Notes under the pieces: model-generated
Told to the model about the DNA's origin: nothing
What the model saw: only the letters and a program-made list of their open reading frames with translations
The model's database searches: none
Program-made: the position numbers and the translations under genes
Assembly (NCBI RefSeq): GCF_018687715.1
Contig: NC_056759.1
Coordinates: 1,141,501 to 1,205,500 of the forward strand
Direction: 5' to 3'
DNA from: Carya illinoinensis
Taxonomy: Eukaryota > Streptophyta > Magnoliopsida > Fagales > Juglandaceae
Length of the DNA stretch: 64,000 nt
In this document: piece after piece, positions 1 through 11,099 of the stretch
Layout of the letters: each line of letters begins with the position of its first letter
How positions within the stretch are numbered: position 1 is the first letter of the stretch

Positions 1-2
1 TA

Positions 3-473
3 AAAGGTTACAGCGATGCCGACTGGGGCAGTGACCTAGATGAGCATAAATCAACCACTGGGTATGCCTTTATGCTCAACAATGGCGCCATTACATGGAG
101 CAGCAAGAAACAACCCTGTATAGCTTTATCCACCATGGAGGCAGAATACATAGCTTGTTCTGCAGCGATTCAAGAAGCTGTTTGGTTACGGAGATTCCTC
201 AAGCATTTAGACATTGGCACGGATTCTTCAGATCCGGTGACAATATTCTGCGATAGCACGGCTGCTCTCGCATATGCTAAGGACTCTAAGTATCATGGAA
301 GAACCAAACACATAGATATCAGATATCATTACATCAGAAACATGATAGCGCAAAAGGAAGTGGTTCTGAAACACCTCTCTACAAGTCGCATGGTTGCTGA
401 TCCTGTAACGAAGCCCATAGCAAGAGATGTCTTTGAGGCTCATGTTAGGAATCTAGGACTACATAGACTATAA
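3..473 (+). CDS. Ty1/copia pol 3' end: RNase H domain (partial)
   Basis: The frame is open from the window edge and ends at TAA 471-473. It encodes the C-terminal RNase H of a Ty1/copia polyprotein, which degrades the RNA strand during reverse transcription. Visible marks are YSDADWGSD near the start, STTGY, the core LSTMEAEYIA, CDSTAALAYAKD, and the typical tail RTKHIDIRYHYIR followed by ADPVTKPI. There is no in-frame stop or frameshift in the visible part, so this copy looks younger than the nested copia copies further on. The rest of gag-pol and the 5' LTR lie outside the window. Copia membership is secure; the lineage is not assigned. Confidence 0.93.
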   Translation, partial: KGYSDADWGSDLDEHKSTTGYAFMLNNGAITWSSKKQPCIALSTMEAEYIACSAAIQEAVWLRRFLKHLDIGTDSSDPVTIFCDSTAALAYAKDSKYHGRTKHIDIRYHYIRNMIAQKEVVLKHLSTSRMVADPVTKPIARDVFEAHVRNLGLHRL

Positions 474-1545
474 ATGTTTTTTGTATTTCAAATGACATTG
501 AGATGTAACATTTCCTTTGGGATATTAATACAATATGATTTAGTTATTGTCTTTATCGTATTGTCTTTCTAATTCACACAAGATATGTCAACAGGCTTAG
601 ATCGGCTCACTCACACGAGCGATCGCCTCTAGTGCTTGAGAAGCGAGTAGAAATGAGACATTGTGTTCTTAGATACTTGTCCAAATGGATAAATTAGTTG
701 ACACAAAGATATGTCGTTTTAGTGGGAGCTAAGATCAGGTCCAATGAGAGGACTATGTATGGGTTACCCCACAACCTATGTAGCCTGTGGTTAGCCAGAT
801 GTGAGATCCTCTTTAACGCCTTGGAGGCGAGCAAATAGAGGAACTCGGGTTAGACGCTTAAGGAGCGGCTAAACTAAGATTTGTACGGTGTTGATATAGA
901 CATATGCTCTTTAAAAAAGAGAAATCCACCGTAACATGTGTTTCATACTACATGTACTTATTCGACCAAATGAGTAAGTGAGTAAATGGTTCCCCTCTTT
1001 CTCACTGTGTGAGTCTCATTTTTTTTAAGTGTCCTTTACTTTTGACTATGTCACAAGATGGAGGTTATAATGTCTGCTACTTTGGCATGTTGTCTATGGC
1101 CATAATTAATACGGTCTAAAGAGGCATTGTCGGGAAAGCGATTTGACCAAAATTGAATGATATGAGTGCAAAGGGAAGATTCTTCGATATCGCATCTTCG
1201 ATAGTGTTTGCTGACGTCAAACTATGACGCTACATACTGGTAGCGACTAAGGTTGTGAACATATTGAAATGATTTAGAGATAGTCAAGCATTGTTCTGAG
1301 TTTTCTGAAACTCAAGAGGGTTTCGAAAATGCTTGAACTGATGCGATCGAATGAGTCTAGGACATAACCAAACACTTTAGGGATGTTACTATGCTAGTCT
1401 TCTCTGGGAGAGATTTAGTGTATGTACTCCCACCTTTCTGAAGATATGCTTGGTGGTTGCACGGCCTATTTACTTGTGTGAACAAGATTAAGAACATTAG
1501 AGAGATGCAGACCTAGGGTAATGCCCACTGTGTGCGAGTGGGAGA
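474..1545 (+). other. Non-coding tail of the copia element between pol and 3' LTR
   Basis: About 1.07 kb follows the pol stop without a convincing ORF on either strand. It ends in a purine run, GAGTGGGAGA at 1537-1545, immediately before the LTR. That is the expected polypurine tract that primes plus-strand DNA synthesis. A long untranslated 3' region is common in plant copia elements. Nothing else is recognised in it. Confidence 0.7.
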
Positions 1546-1954
1546 TGTTAAATGGAAGGGGCGCCCACACGGGCAGACCCCCCTTTTGATTGCATGCGTT
1601 ATAACGCATGGCTTAAAGCCATGCGTTACACAGCCGGTAAACGCATGGCTTAAAAGCCATGCGTTTCCAGCGTATTGAAGACTGGCCTTTAAAGGCCAGT
1701 CGTGTAGGGGGGCTATATATAGCCCCTCTCCTTTTGATTCTGATGCATCAATCACAATAGTGAAAATCTCTCTCTCACTTGTTCTCTCTTGAAATAGTTT
1801 ATAGGCTGTGGATTTGTTAAGTGTTATTCTAGTTTTATAACTACGTAGTATACTTTACCACTAAGAGAAAACGCTTGGTTTTTATCGCGCTGGAGAAACT
1901 TGTGGAGCATTTCTTTAAGCTAAGCCTGAGGTACTTTTCGCTGTGCATTCTAAC
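1546..1954 (+). repeat. 3' LTR of the copia element (409 bp)
   Basis: The repeat begins TGTTAAATGG straight after the polypurine tract and ends CTAACA, giving the usual TG...CA termini. A TATA sequence lies at 1713-1721. Five short palindromes are packed between 1593 and 1726, and one of them encloses the TATA box (see findings). The base after the LTR starts AGATT, the predicted target duplication, but the matching 5' copy is outside the window so the boundary cannot be confirmed. Confidence 0.75.
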
Positions 1955-2832
1955 AAGATTTTACTTGACAAGCACTAGTACATTTTTTTTTTTTTTGGAT
2001 GTCACGTGGGGCTTCTTAGCTTAGAGAGGTAGCAAATCTCTTTTGATCTCCTTATCGTTGCTGTCTGAAGAACTCTTCATTCCCAGTTAAGACAACCACA
2101 TGACTAGCTGACAGGTGAAAGGGGAAGGAAATTTTCCTGAGCCTGGATCAGCAGTAGTTTTTATTTTTTAAAAGAAATGGACAACAAAGGATTGAGGCCT
2201 TTAAAAATAATTCCCATATGATGTCAATAACTGCAATTGGCTGCAGCTCCCACCAGGACAGAGTCAGGCCTCAGTCAGCACCAAATCCCACAGTTCATAA
2301 GCTCTACATTGACTCCCCTGACAGAGGAACAGCCTTAGATCCTTATATACGCAAGGATGATCCAAGTGATTCACTAAGTGAAACAAGAAGCGCACCCTTT
2401 ATCTAATGCGGGCAAAATGACAGAGGCAAGTATCAACTCTTGATCCTCATACTACTCCATTTGAGATTTTTTACTTACAACAGTACAATCAACCATTAGA
2501 CCACCTTGTCCCTACCTACACAGTCCGCTGCAATATCAGTGTCATGAAGCTCTATGCTTCACATATTTGAGAAAAATCATAAAGCTGAACTGTTCTATCG
2601 TATTGCTTGACCTTAATGCAGCATGCAAACAAATTATCTGAGTTTTCTAGTGCTACACTTGAGACCTGTGTAATTTGAGCCACAGGAAAGATGGGCTGTA
2701 CTGGTGCCACATTTACCAGTGACAATGTCATTCCTGATTTGTGTAAACAAATGAAATGGATACAAGTTCTGTTTTATATATAGAAAATTGTAAGATAAAT
2801 TTAATAAAAGAGTCAAGGCCATGGATAGAGCC
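1955..2832. other. Spacer and probable 3' UTR of SNRNP25
   Basis: This stretch lies between the copia LTR and the stop codon of the minus-strand SNRNP25 gene. The part nearest the gene is expected to hold its 3' UTR. A T15-type run lies near 1983-1997. The short plus-strand ORF at 2218-2406 shows no family motif and is probably chance. No other element is recognised. Confidence 0.5.
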
Positions 2833-4851
2833 TTACAACTTTTTCTTAGAGCCAACAACCCGTTTCTTTGCTCGCCTCTTCCTCAGGTTGTAGCTGATTG
2901 CAATATGCCGAACAAACTTAAGCTATACATATCAGAACAAGAACGATTAACCTTAAGAAAGGAGGTGACAGCAGTAAACTTCAACTTTTAAACATTTATT
3001 AAATTTATCATCACAAAGATGCAAGTTCCCAATGATAAAATAAGAAAAGTAACAAGAGAACAAATGATTCATCTATTGAATAAGAGTTTTGCTACATACA
3101 AGCAAAGTCGCGTACTAAAACTAATTCCTTCATATTTAAAATTTAAATTAGCATTGTTTTCAATAAAATCTACTTTTTGACCAATCACATTATATTGGTG
3201 TACAAATTAGAGCACAATTGTGCTTGCAACTAGATTTTTCCATTGAGTAATATTTGAGTTGCTGTCTTTAAGGGGATTGTCAATTTTGGCAGTTTACGAG
3301 TATGGTTAACAAAACCGGATTGAAAAAGTGAACTGGAATTGCAAGTTTGGATATAGAAGGCAATACTACCGAACTATAAGACCTTCGCTTGTGAGATATA
3401 CTATCTTTTCTATGCTCAATAATTATTCTTACATGTACTTATATTAGAAGAATTATGTAAGAAATATTCACTATATATATAAATCTGTACCGGAAAGGTC
3501 AAACCAATGGTACTCAGAACTGACTTTTTTTAGGTTGATGTTCAATACAGTTCTGATAATTATGTTTAAAAGTTTCATGTGTTAGACAATCATTTGACGT
3601 CCAATTGAAGCAATACCTATATGCTTTCACAGCTTATGTTAGTAAGTAACATACGTTGCTTCAATATTTCTCGGTGTGAAGATTTTGAGAAAACAAATAT
3701 GATGAATTATGTTCTAATTTTTCCCCAGCATAACGCCCAACTTGGAAAAGCCTAATAGAAGAAGAAAACTTCAATCAGTTACCCAATTGATTCCCATATA
3801 AGTGATCTTATAACAGTTTTAGTGCTTCATCACCTGATTAAAAAAAGAAAACAGTTTTGGAGTTTCATCAACATCTAAATTCTCAACCCTATGACAGATA
3901 TCTTCTAAAAATAAACCGCAAGAAAGCTGCTACAAACCTTATCACCATCCTTGATGCCGTAATTTCTGATAGAGTCAGTTTCTGTGACTAGCTTTTGACC
4001 ATTATAGCACAAGCAGAAATGTCCCCAGAGATGCGACCTCCATGAACCAGATTCAATAAGCAATTCATATTAGGAATACATAATAATTATCCCCATGTGC
4101 TCTGTTTGAAACGATAAAAATGTAGGAAATGAAACGAAATTGAATTTTACATCTTGACTCGTATACATTATATGACTTCTCGCAAAACAAAAGTGTTTGG
4201 TTAACTGAACTATACTTAAACATCTTATTTGTGCTACCTCTCAGAAGATTTTCCAGAGGCACAGAGCAACAAAATTTGAAATTCACAACAAAAATACTGG
4301 CCTGAAAAGGAAAATCTTGATCGCTGTAATTGCAAAATTGATAAAAATAATAATAAATGAATATACCATGAAATTTTCCACGGTCCCTTCTGTGGCATGT
4401 GATCGAAGACTGCCTCCACAGCCTGCTTGAGTTCAGCAACAGTGGCTGTCTTTTCAACTTCAATATCTGCAAAATCAAGCATATGAATTGGTTTAGTACC
4501 CCCTGTATAAAACTTACACACACACACATAGAGGGGGGTGAATCGAGGGGAAAATTGGAATATGTTAGAGACTTTAAACGTCAAGTCCAGCGAATATTAT
4601 CGGTAAGTCTAATGCTGAGAACAAGATAGTAGGAGAAGAAATGAAATTGAAATCCTGAATCAGAGGATATTTTAATAGAAAGTAGTAATCTAATATTAAA
4701 CTAATGGCGAGTTTATTCCAACTCTAGACACTAAACCGACACAAAGCACATCATCAACTTTCTCAGCAACCAACTAGACTGCTAACATTTTCTCCACAAC
4801 CAAACAACCGCATAGGAGAAGATACTTAAAAAAACAACAATTACAGAAACA

Positions 4852-4889
<38 letters not shown>

Positions 4890-5089
4890 CCGAAGCAAGA
4901 GCCGTCCAATTTGAGCACAGAGAGCTTGAGGGGCTCCATGGGAAGCTTCCTATAGAGAGAACCCTTGCGACAAAGCCCATCGACGATCAACAAGGAAGAG
5001 ATGCACAAAGCGAGAGAGCGCCGATGCCTCTCCACCGAAACACTAGGGGCAAGATCGTCCTCGTGAATGATCGGAATACTATCAACCAT
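2833..5089 (-). CDS. SNRNP25: U11/U12 small nuclear ribonucleoprotein 25 kDa protein
   Basis: Four coding exons on the minus strand: 5089-4891, 4466-4367, 4037-3938 and 2922-2833, giving 162 residues. All introns are GT-AG and the phases (1, 2, 0) join correctly. The product is a ubiquitin-fold component of the U11/U12 di-snRNP, which recognises minor (U12-type) introns in the nucleus. Recognition rests on the run KTATVAELKQAVEA in exon 2, SHLWGHFCLCYNGQKL and NYGIKDGDK in exon 3, and the basic tail NLRKRRAKKRVVG in exon 4. Length fits plant homologues as I recall them. The start at MVDSIPII is chosen because upstream codons in that frame run into a (TC)n repeat. Intron 1 begins GTAATC followed at once by a (TC)n microsatellite. 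None of its own introns looks U12-type. Confidence 0.9.
4854..4887 (+). repeat. (GA)n microsatellite at the 5' splice site of SNRNP25 intron 1
   Basis: A run of GA units on the plus strand reads as (TC)n on the gene strand. It starts within a few bases of the intron 1 donor GTAATC. A second GA run lies at 5149-5172 in the presumed 5' UTR. Confidence 0.9.
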
Positions 5090-5438
5090 TCCCGCTCCCA
5101 GTCGAATCAACCCCGCTCTCAACCAATAGTTTCCAGGAAATAGGCAAGAGAGAGAGAGAGAGAGAGAGAGAGGCTTTTCTTTTTTATTTTGCAGGGGGGT
5201 TTTGGCGGGAGTGACAGTTGAGGTTGATAGCTTTGAGGGGTATAACTGTCTCACGCGCCAACTGTCGAATAGGTGGCTCTCTATCTCTCATCGACACGTC
5301 GATGATATGATATGATTGAAGATAATAAGTTAAATATGAAAATTAATATTACTTTTATCACACACAAGAAGAAACCTTCTCCATTGAAAGAATTTTAAAG
5401 GATTTATTGTTGATGGTTTGAGAAACGAAAGCACAAGA
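5090..5438 (-). promoter_or_regulatory. SNRNP25 5' UTR and promoter region
   Basis: This 350-bp region holds the upstream sequence of the minus-strand SNRNP25 gene, including a (GA)n run at 5149-5172. It is cut off at 5438 by the 5' LTR of the gypsy element, so any promoter beyond that point has been pushed 6 kb away. No TATA box is assigned. Confidence 0.45.
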
Positions 5439-5862
5439 TGTTAGGTGCGCAGCGTAGAACCAAGAGCTGATGTTTGAAGGGTAGGGTTACGAATTAGGGA
5501 TGTTTAGGAGGAATTTATATGGTGGCATGAGTTGTAATTATTTTGTCTTTGGAGTCCTTCATTTAATTGTTAAGTCAGGAGGTGGGTTGTAGGCTTATAA
5601 GCCACGTTTATTTATTAGTCCAGTACGTGAGACTTGGTCAAAGTGGGTTATGATTATTTGTTAGGAAGTTACAGGCTATGTAGGGCCACGTTGTTTATGG
5701 GTAGTTATTCTAGAATATTCAGTCTTCTATTTAAGTTCTTTTACAGTCATCAATGAAGTTTTATCGAGTGTTTACTCAAATATTGTGTGAGGGAGGTTAC
5801 TGGCACCTCATATTGGCCAGATTTATTTTTCTTTTATTACAACATATAATTGGCACGTAACA
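5439..5862 (+). repeat. 5' LTR of gypsy element
   Basis: Begins TGTTAGGTGCGC and ends CACGTAACA. It is nearly identical to the repeat at 11100-11523. It should contain the promoter for genomic RNA. Confidence 0.95.
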
Positions 5863-5864
5863 AT

Positions 5865-5877
5865 TGGTCTCAGAGCC
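5865..5877 (+). other. Primer binding site of gypsy element
   Basis: TGGTCTCAGAGCC begins three bases after the LTR end. It matches the complement of the 3' end of initiator tRNA-Met (TGGTATCAGAGC) with one mismatch, the usual minus-strand primer site in plant LTR elements. Confidence 0.8.
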
Positions 5878-5890
5878 GCGTTCCTGCGAC

Positions 5891-6867
5891 ATGGCTGAGG
5901 GAACCAGACAAGCCCACATGAATGAAATGCTGGCAGCTTTGAAAGGAGAGAACGAGATCCTGCGGGAAGAGCAACAAAGACAGAAGGGTATGTTAGAAGC
6001 AGTTCTACAACAGCTCAACAATTTGGCTTCAACTTATGAGCAAATGGTGATAAAGACAGGGAAATCAAATTTGGGAGAAGGTTCCTTCAATACAAAGGTC
6101 AGTGCTAATCCTTTATTTGAGAATAATGGAGGGATACAAGCTAAATCTCTTGGGCTTGAATTTCCTAGATTTGATGGAACTGATTCTGTTCAATGGGTTT
6201 TAAAAGCAAATCAATTCTTCTCTTACTATGACATCCCAGATAACCAAAAGATTCAAATAGCCTTCTTCCATATGGAAGGAAAGGCCTTATCTTGGTTTAC
6301 ATGGCTTAAGGAATCTAGTCCAATAAACACTTGGGATGAGTTTACTAGTGCTTTAGAAATCAGATTTGGACCCTCTGCTTATGAGGATCCCGTGGGGCAA
6401 TTTACTAAACTAAAGCAATCTGGTACAGTAGAAGAATATCAAGCCCAATTTGAGGAATTATCCAACAAAATTAAAGGATTAACAGAAGAGTTTAGGATAA
6501 GTACCTTTTTGAGTGGTTTGAGGGAAGATCTCAGGATAATGGTAACCATGTTTAAACCAAACACTTTACATGCTGCCTTTGGTTTAGCTAAGCTACAAGA
6601 GGAGGAAGTAATAAGGAGAAATTCACCCTACAAACCGAGAAACCATTTCCCTACCTACACCACCAACCAAACTCCTAAGCTAGCCCCCTCAGCCAAGGTT
6701 TTAAAATTCGTTCCGTTCCGGCCGGAATGGCCGGAATTTTTCGTGCCGGAACAGTGACCGGAATGGGATAGGGACCTGTTCCGTTCCGGGTCAAATTCCG
6801 GCCGTTCCGGTCAAATTCCGGCCATTCCGGTCAATTCCGGCCGGAATTCCGGTATTCTTCCGGTCCG

Positions 6868-6911
<44 letters not shown>

Positions 6912-7540
6912 TTGTAAATAAGTTGAAAAATAATGAATAAAATTGTACTTTTAGAATTCAAATACCCATTTCCGTGCACTAGAAGTATTGTTACTTTTAA
7001 TAATCTGTCTATTCTTTAATTGTTTTCCTTTATTTTTGTGTCTTAATTCAAGTTTGTGAATTTTTTTCAATATATATTCATTTTATAAATCTTTAATTCT
7101 TCTATATATATACACATATACATATCACACACTTACATATATATGTATTTATTTTATTAATTGTTAGTTTATATATACATATAAATATTTATATATAATA
7201 TATAATTAATCCCGAAACGATACACCGAAACGTACCGGTACCGAAATATTCCGTTCCAATGCCTCAACCGGAATGGTCTCCGAAACGGATTTCAAAACTT
7301 TGCCCTCAGCACCTCTACTAAGACTACCACCACCACCACCCAAAAACAACAACAGCTACCAAAACACCAACCCCAGATTTCCCAACAACAACCGAAGGCC
7401 AACCATTCCCATCCAAAGAATATCCCCTAGTCAAATGCAAGAGAGAAGAGCAAAAGGTCTTTGTTATTATTGTGATGAGAGGTTCCAGCTAGGCCATAAG
7501 TGCAATAAACCCAAACTCTTTCTGTTAGAAGGGATGAAGA
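5891..7540 (+). pseudogene. gypsy gag (capsid, nucleocapsid), split by a hAT-like insertion
   Basis: The reading frame starts at MAEGTRQAHM (5891), with a heptad-rich N-terminus, then a retrotransposon gag capsid region containing FPRFDGTD, GKALSWF and TFLSGLREDL. At 6694 a 609-bp element interrupts it. Coding sense resumes after 7303 and reaches a CCHC zinc knuckle (CYYC...GHKC, about 7462-7503). The 8-bp duplicated target is the only host-side change, so excision with loss of one target copy would rejoin the frame; I therefore read this as one ORF broken by insertion. The first part now terminates at 6755-6757 within the insertion. The ATG at 5864 is in frame but overlaps the primer binding site, so 5891 is preferred. 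Confidence 0.88.
6694..7302 (+). mobile_element. Non-autonomous hAT-like DNA element (609 bp) nested in gag
   Basis: The ends form an imperfect inverted repeat of about 22 bp: CAAGGTTTTAAAATTCG at the left, and CAAAGTTTTGAAATCCG when the right end is read in reverse complement. They are flanked by a perfect 8-bp duplication, CCCTCAGC, at 6686-6693 and 7303-7310. Eight-bp duplications and short inverted repeats are the hallmark of the hAT superfamily. The subterminal regions are full of TTCCGG/CCGGAA repeats at both ends, as in many hAT elements that bind transposase there. The centre holds an A tract of about 38 bases (6868-6906) and AT-rich filler. There is no transposase ORF. Confidence 0.85.
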
Positions 7541-8406
7541 TAGAGGAAATTGAGGATGAGGAGATAGATGAATCCATGGCTATCCTTAATTCAGAAGAAC
7601 CCAAAGAGGGAGAGGAAGAAAAAGGGGAACTTTTAGGGATTTCATTGCATGCCTTAGCAGGGGCTTATGCTCCTAAGACCATGAGAATAGCGGGAGTCAT
7701 CAATAAAATTAGTGTGATTACTCTCATTGACACAGGGAGTACTCATAGTTTTATTGATCCAAATGTAGCAAGGAAGGCTAAACTGATTGCTGAGGATACC
7801 AAACAATCAATCAAGTTGGCTGATGGATCAACCCATCCTTGCCTTGGTTTCTGTAAGGCTGCCCCACTCCAACTACAAAGTCTAGAAGTTACTCATAGTT
7901 TATACTTACTAGCTTTGGGAGGTTGTGATGCTGTTTTAGGGATGGATTGGCTCAAAACATTGGGAACTGTAGTGTGGAACTTTAATGACCTAATTATGAG
8001 TTTTACACTAGGGAATGACACTGCCATCCTAAGAGGAATACAACTACCCAGTAGAGTAGTTGAGGAGGCTGAGTATGTGGAAACTCTAAAAGGGAATTCT
8101 GCTAAGGGAGTTTGGGTTCAGTTTTTGGAAGGAAAAAATTCAGAGGCTAATGGGTCCATACCAGTGGCTGTGCAAGGGATTCTTGATCAATTTCAAACTG
8201 TTTTCGAGGAACCCAGTGGCTTACCCCCACCAAGGAGTCATGACCATAAGATAACCCTTTTACCAGGTTCTAAACCTACTTGTGTAAGACCCTATAGATA
8301 TCCCTACTACCAAAAGGAAGAAATTGAAAAGTTGGTAGTTCAGATGTTAAGAGAAAGAATTATCAGGGCAGCCAAAGCCCATACTTGTCACCAGTTTTAT
8401 TGGTAA
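7540..8406 (+). CDS. gypsy aspartic protease and start of pol
   Basis: The open frame running to 8406 carries the retropepsin active site DTGSTHSFID (about 7729-7758), preceded by an acidic linker, and the later protease motif AVLGMDWL. It then enters the reverse transcriptase leader with LPPPRSHDHKI and YPYYQKEEIEKLV. At about 8366-8370 one base is missing relative to the family pattern around IIRPS, so the frame jumps and this ORF ends early at 8406. Protease cleaves the gag-pol polyprotein in the virus-like particle. Confidence 0.85.
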   Translation: MEEIEDEEIDESMAILNSEEPKEGEEEKGELLGISLHALAGAYAPKTMRIAGVINKISVITLIDTGSTHSFIDPNVARKAKLIAEDTKQSIKLADGSTHPCLGFCKAAPLQLQSLEVTHSLYLLALGGCDAVLGMDWLKTLGTVVWNFNDLIMSFTLGNDTAILRGIQLPSRVVEEAEYVETLKGNSAKGVWVQFLEGKNSEANGSIPVAVQGILDQFQTVFEEPSGLPPPRSHDHKITLLPGSKPTCVRPYRYPYYQKEEIEKLVVQMLRERIIRAAKAHTCHQFYW

Positions 8407-11087
8407 GGAAAGCTGATGGAGGTTGGAGAATGTGTGTGGATTATCGTGCTCTTAACAAAGACACTATTAAAGATAAATACCCCATACCCAACATTGATGA
8501 ACTTTTAGATGAATTACATGGGGCTCAAGTTTTTTCTAAGCTGGATCTGCGCTCTGGTTATCATCAGATTCGAATGAACCCTGAAGATATTCCAAAAACA
8601 GCTTTCAGGACACATGAGGGTCACTATGAGTTCTTGGTTATGCCCTTTGGATTGACTAATGCGCCTTCTACTTTTCAGGGGTTAATGAATCAAGTGTTTA
8701 GACCCTTTTTAAGAAAATTTGTCTTGGTATTTTTTGATGACATTCTGGTTTACAGTAAAAGTCTGCAGGATCATTTGGCACATTTAAAAACTGTTTTAGA
8801 AGTTATGAAAACTCATCAGTTTTTTGCTAAGGCCTCAAAGTGTGTCTTCAGAAGCAAAGAAGTGGAGTACCTTGGGCACATCATTTCTAGTGAAGGTGTG
8901 AAGGCTGATCCTCAGAAAATTGCAGCCATGCAGGAGTGGAAGGAACCTAAGAATCTCAAGGCATTAAGAGGATTTTTAAGACTCACAGGGTATTACAGAA
9001 AGTTTGTGCAAAATTATGGAAAGATTGCTGCCCCTTTGACAGCCCTACTAAAAAAGGATGCTTTTTGCTGGAATGAAAAGGCTCAGCAAGCCTTTTTGAA
9101 GTTGAAGGAAGCTATGATGAATCCCCCAGTATTAAGGCTACCTAACTTTACTAAGTGTTTTGTTATTGAGTGTGATGCCTTAGGTGAAGGATTGGGAGCA
9201 GTTCTCATGCAAGAAGGACAGCCAATTGCATTTCTCAGTCAAGCTTTGAAGGGTAGGAGTCTCTCTCTATCAACATACGAGAAAGAACTACTTGCTCTAG
9301 TGATGGCCATAAGGAAGTGGAGACACTATTTGCTGGGACAAACTTTCAAGGTACGCACTGATCAACGTGCCTTGAAATATCTTTTGGAACAAAGGGTGGT
9401 AACCCCTGCTCAACAGAAATGGGTTTCCAAACTACTTGGCTATGATTTTGTGATCGAATACAAGAGTGGTAAGACTAATACAGTAGCTGACGCCTTATCC
9501 AGATTACCCAACTCAGAACACCCAAACAGAAATACTGATCCGCACTCCCAAACCCACCATATAGAACCTTTCCCACCAAATTCCATCCAACCAAACAGCA
9601 CCCCAATTACCATAAATCCAGAAATTCAGGCAGTCAGTATGATCAAAGCAACATGGATAGATGAGTTAAAAAAGTCTTACCACCAAGATCCAATGTTGCA
9701 GAGGTTAATTAACCTCTACCATCAAGGGACCTTGGATTCAGCAATATACCAAGTTCGCAATGAGCTACTCTTTTACAAGGGTAGGCTTCACTTGGGAACC
9801 CTCGTGCCATTCCAGCAGCAGATCCTGTAGTATTTTCACAGCAGTCCATTAGGGGGTCACACGGGAGTTCATAAAACAAATTCAAAGATTAAAAGGGAAT
9901 TTTTCTGGCCTGGTCAGCGCAGTGATGTAAGAACTTTCATTCGAGAGTGCGATGTATGCCAGAGGAACAAGGTTGAAACCCTCCACCCAGCGGGGTTGCT
10001 TCAACCTCTTCCTATACCACAGAAAAATTGGGAAGACATTAGTATGGACTTCATCGAAGGATTACCTCCAGCTAAGGGACATACTGTTATAATGGTAGTT
10101 GTGGATAGGTTGAGCAAATACGCTCACTTTAGTCCACTAACTCACCCTTATACAGCACTGTCAGTAGCCAAGGTTTTCATGGAAAATATTTTCAAGCTAC
10201 ATGGTATGCCCCAGACTATAGTCAGTGACAGGGACCCAATATTCACAAGTCAGTTATGGAAAGAATTGTTTCGCATATGTGGAACAGAACTATTAATGAG
10301 CTCTGCCTATCATCCCCAGACAGACGGACAAACAGAGGTAACCAACAAAAGTTTAGAATGTTATTTACGATGTTTTTCCAGTGACAGGCCAAAGGATTGG
10401 GCACGATGGCTACCTTTAGCAGAATATGTTTATAACACAACAAGGCATAGTTCTATTCAGATCTCACCATATGAGGCTGTTTACGGACAACCTCCACCCC
10501 AATTGTTGCCTTATGAGCCAGGAACAACCAGAGTGCACGCAGTTGAGGAGGAACTGCGAAACAGGGACTTCATCGCCAAACTGATACGAGAAAATCTGCA
10601 GGAAGCATAACACAAAATGAAATACTATACTGATAAGAATAGAACCGACAGAGAATTCGAGGAAGGAGAGTGGGTCTACCTGAGATTGAAGCCCTATCGT
10701 CAATTGTCCGTAGCCATACGAAGAAACTTGAAGCTCTCACCTCGCTACTACGGGCCTTTTCAAATCCTTCGAAAAATTGGAAAAGTTGCATATAGACTAG
10801 ATCTTCCCAAAGAATCTCGAATCTTTCCTACCTTCCATGTTTCATGTCTCAAGAAACATCTTGGAGATAAAGTCCAGCCTATACCAACACTTCCTCAAGT
10901 CACTACTGAAGGAACTCTCATTCCTGAACCAGAACAGGTCCCACAGCAAAGAATCAAAAAAAAGGGGCATAGGGTTGGAGCTGAACTACTCATTCAATGG
11001 AAAGGAGCAAATATAGAAGATGCTACCTGGGAAGATATTGATGATCTACGAAGGCAATACCCAGATCTTGTGGGCAAGATCTTTTGA
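8371..11087 (+). pseudogene. gypsy pol: reverse transcriptase, RNase H, integrase, chromodomain-like tail
   Basis: One reading frame runs from the frameshift near 8370 to the TAA/TGA end at 11085-11087, broken by two stops. Reverse transcriptase: WRMCVDYRALN, LDLRSGYHQIRM, FRTHEGHYEFLVMPFGL and the catalytic FFDDILVYS. RNase H: IECDALGEGLGAVL, STYEKELLALV and the terminal TVADALSRLP. Integrase: the zinc finger pair GHTGVH and CDVCQ, then core residues in DFIEGLP, VSDRDPIF and GQTEVTNKSLE. The C-terminus has HVSCLKKHLGD and a chromodomain-like LIQWKG...ATWED, which in chromoviruses is thought to guide integration to marked chromatin. Stops at 9828-9830 (TAG) and 10608-10610 (TAA) both fit glutamine codons changed by a single C to T. 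Confidence 0.9.
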
Positions 11088-11099
11088 AGGGGGAAGAAG

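Noticed and set aside
1513..1755. 80-codon minus-strand ORF in the copia LTR
   Set aside because: It results from the palindrome array and has no support as a protein.
4399..4629. Plus-strand ORF over SNRNP25 exon 2
   Set aside because: Antisense shadow of the real exon, whose reading frame and splice sites match a known family.
2833..5089. U12-type introns in the minor-spliceosome gene
   Set aside because: Donors read GTAATC, GTATAT and GTTTGT, none with the U12 donor consensus, and the acceptors are ordinary.
6868..6906. A tract read as a SINE or processed-gene tail
   Set aside because: It is internal to an element with inverted ends and an 8-bp duplication, so it is not a retroposon tail.
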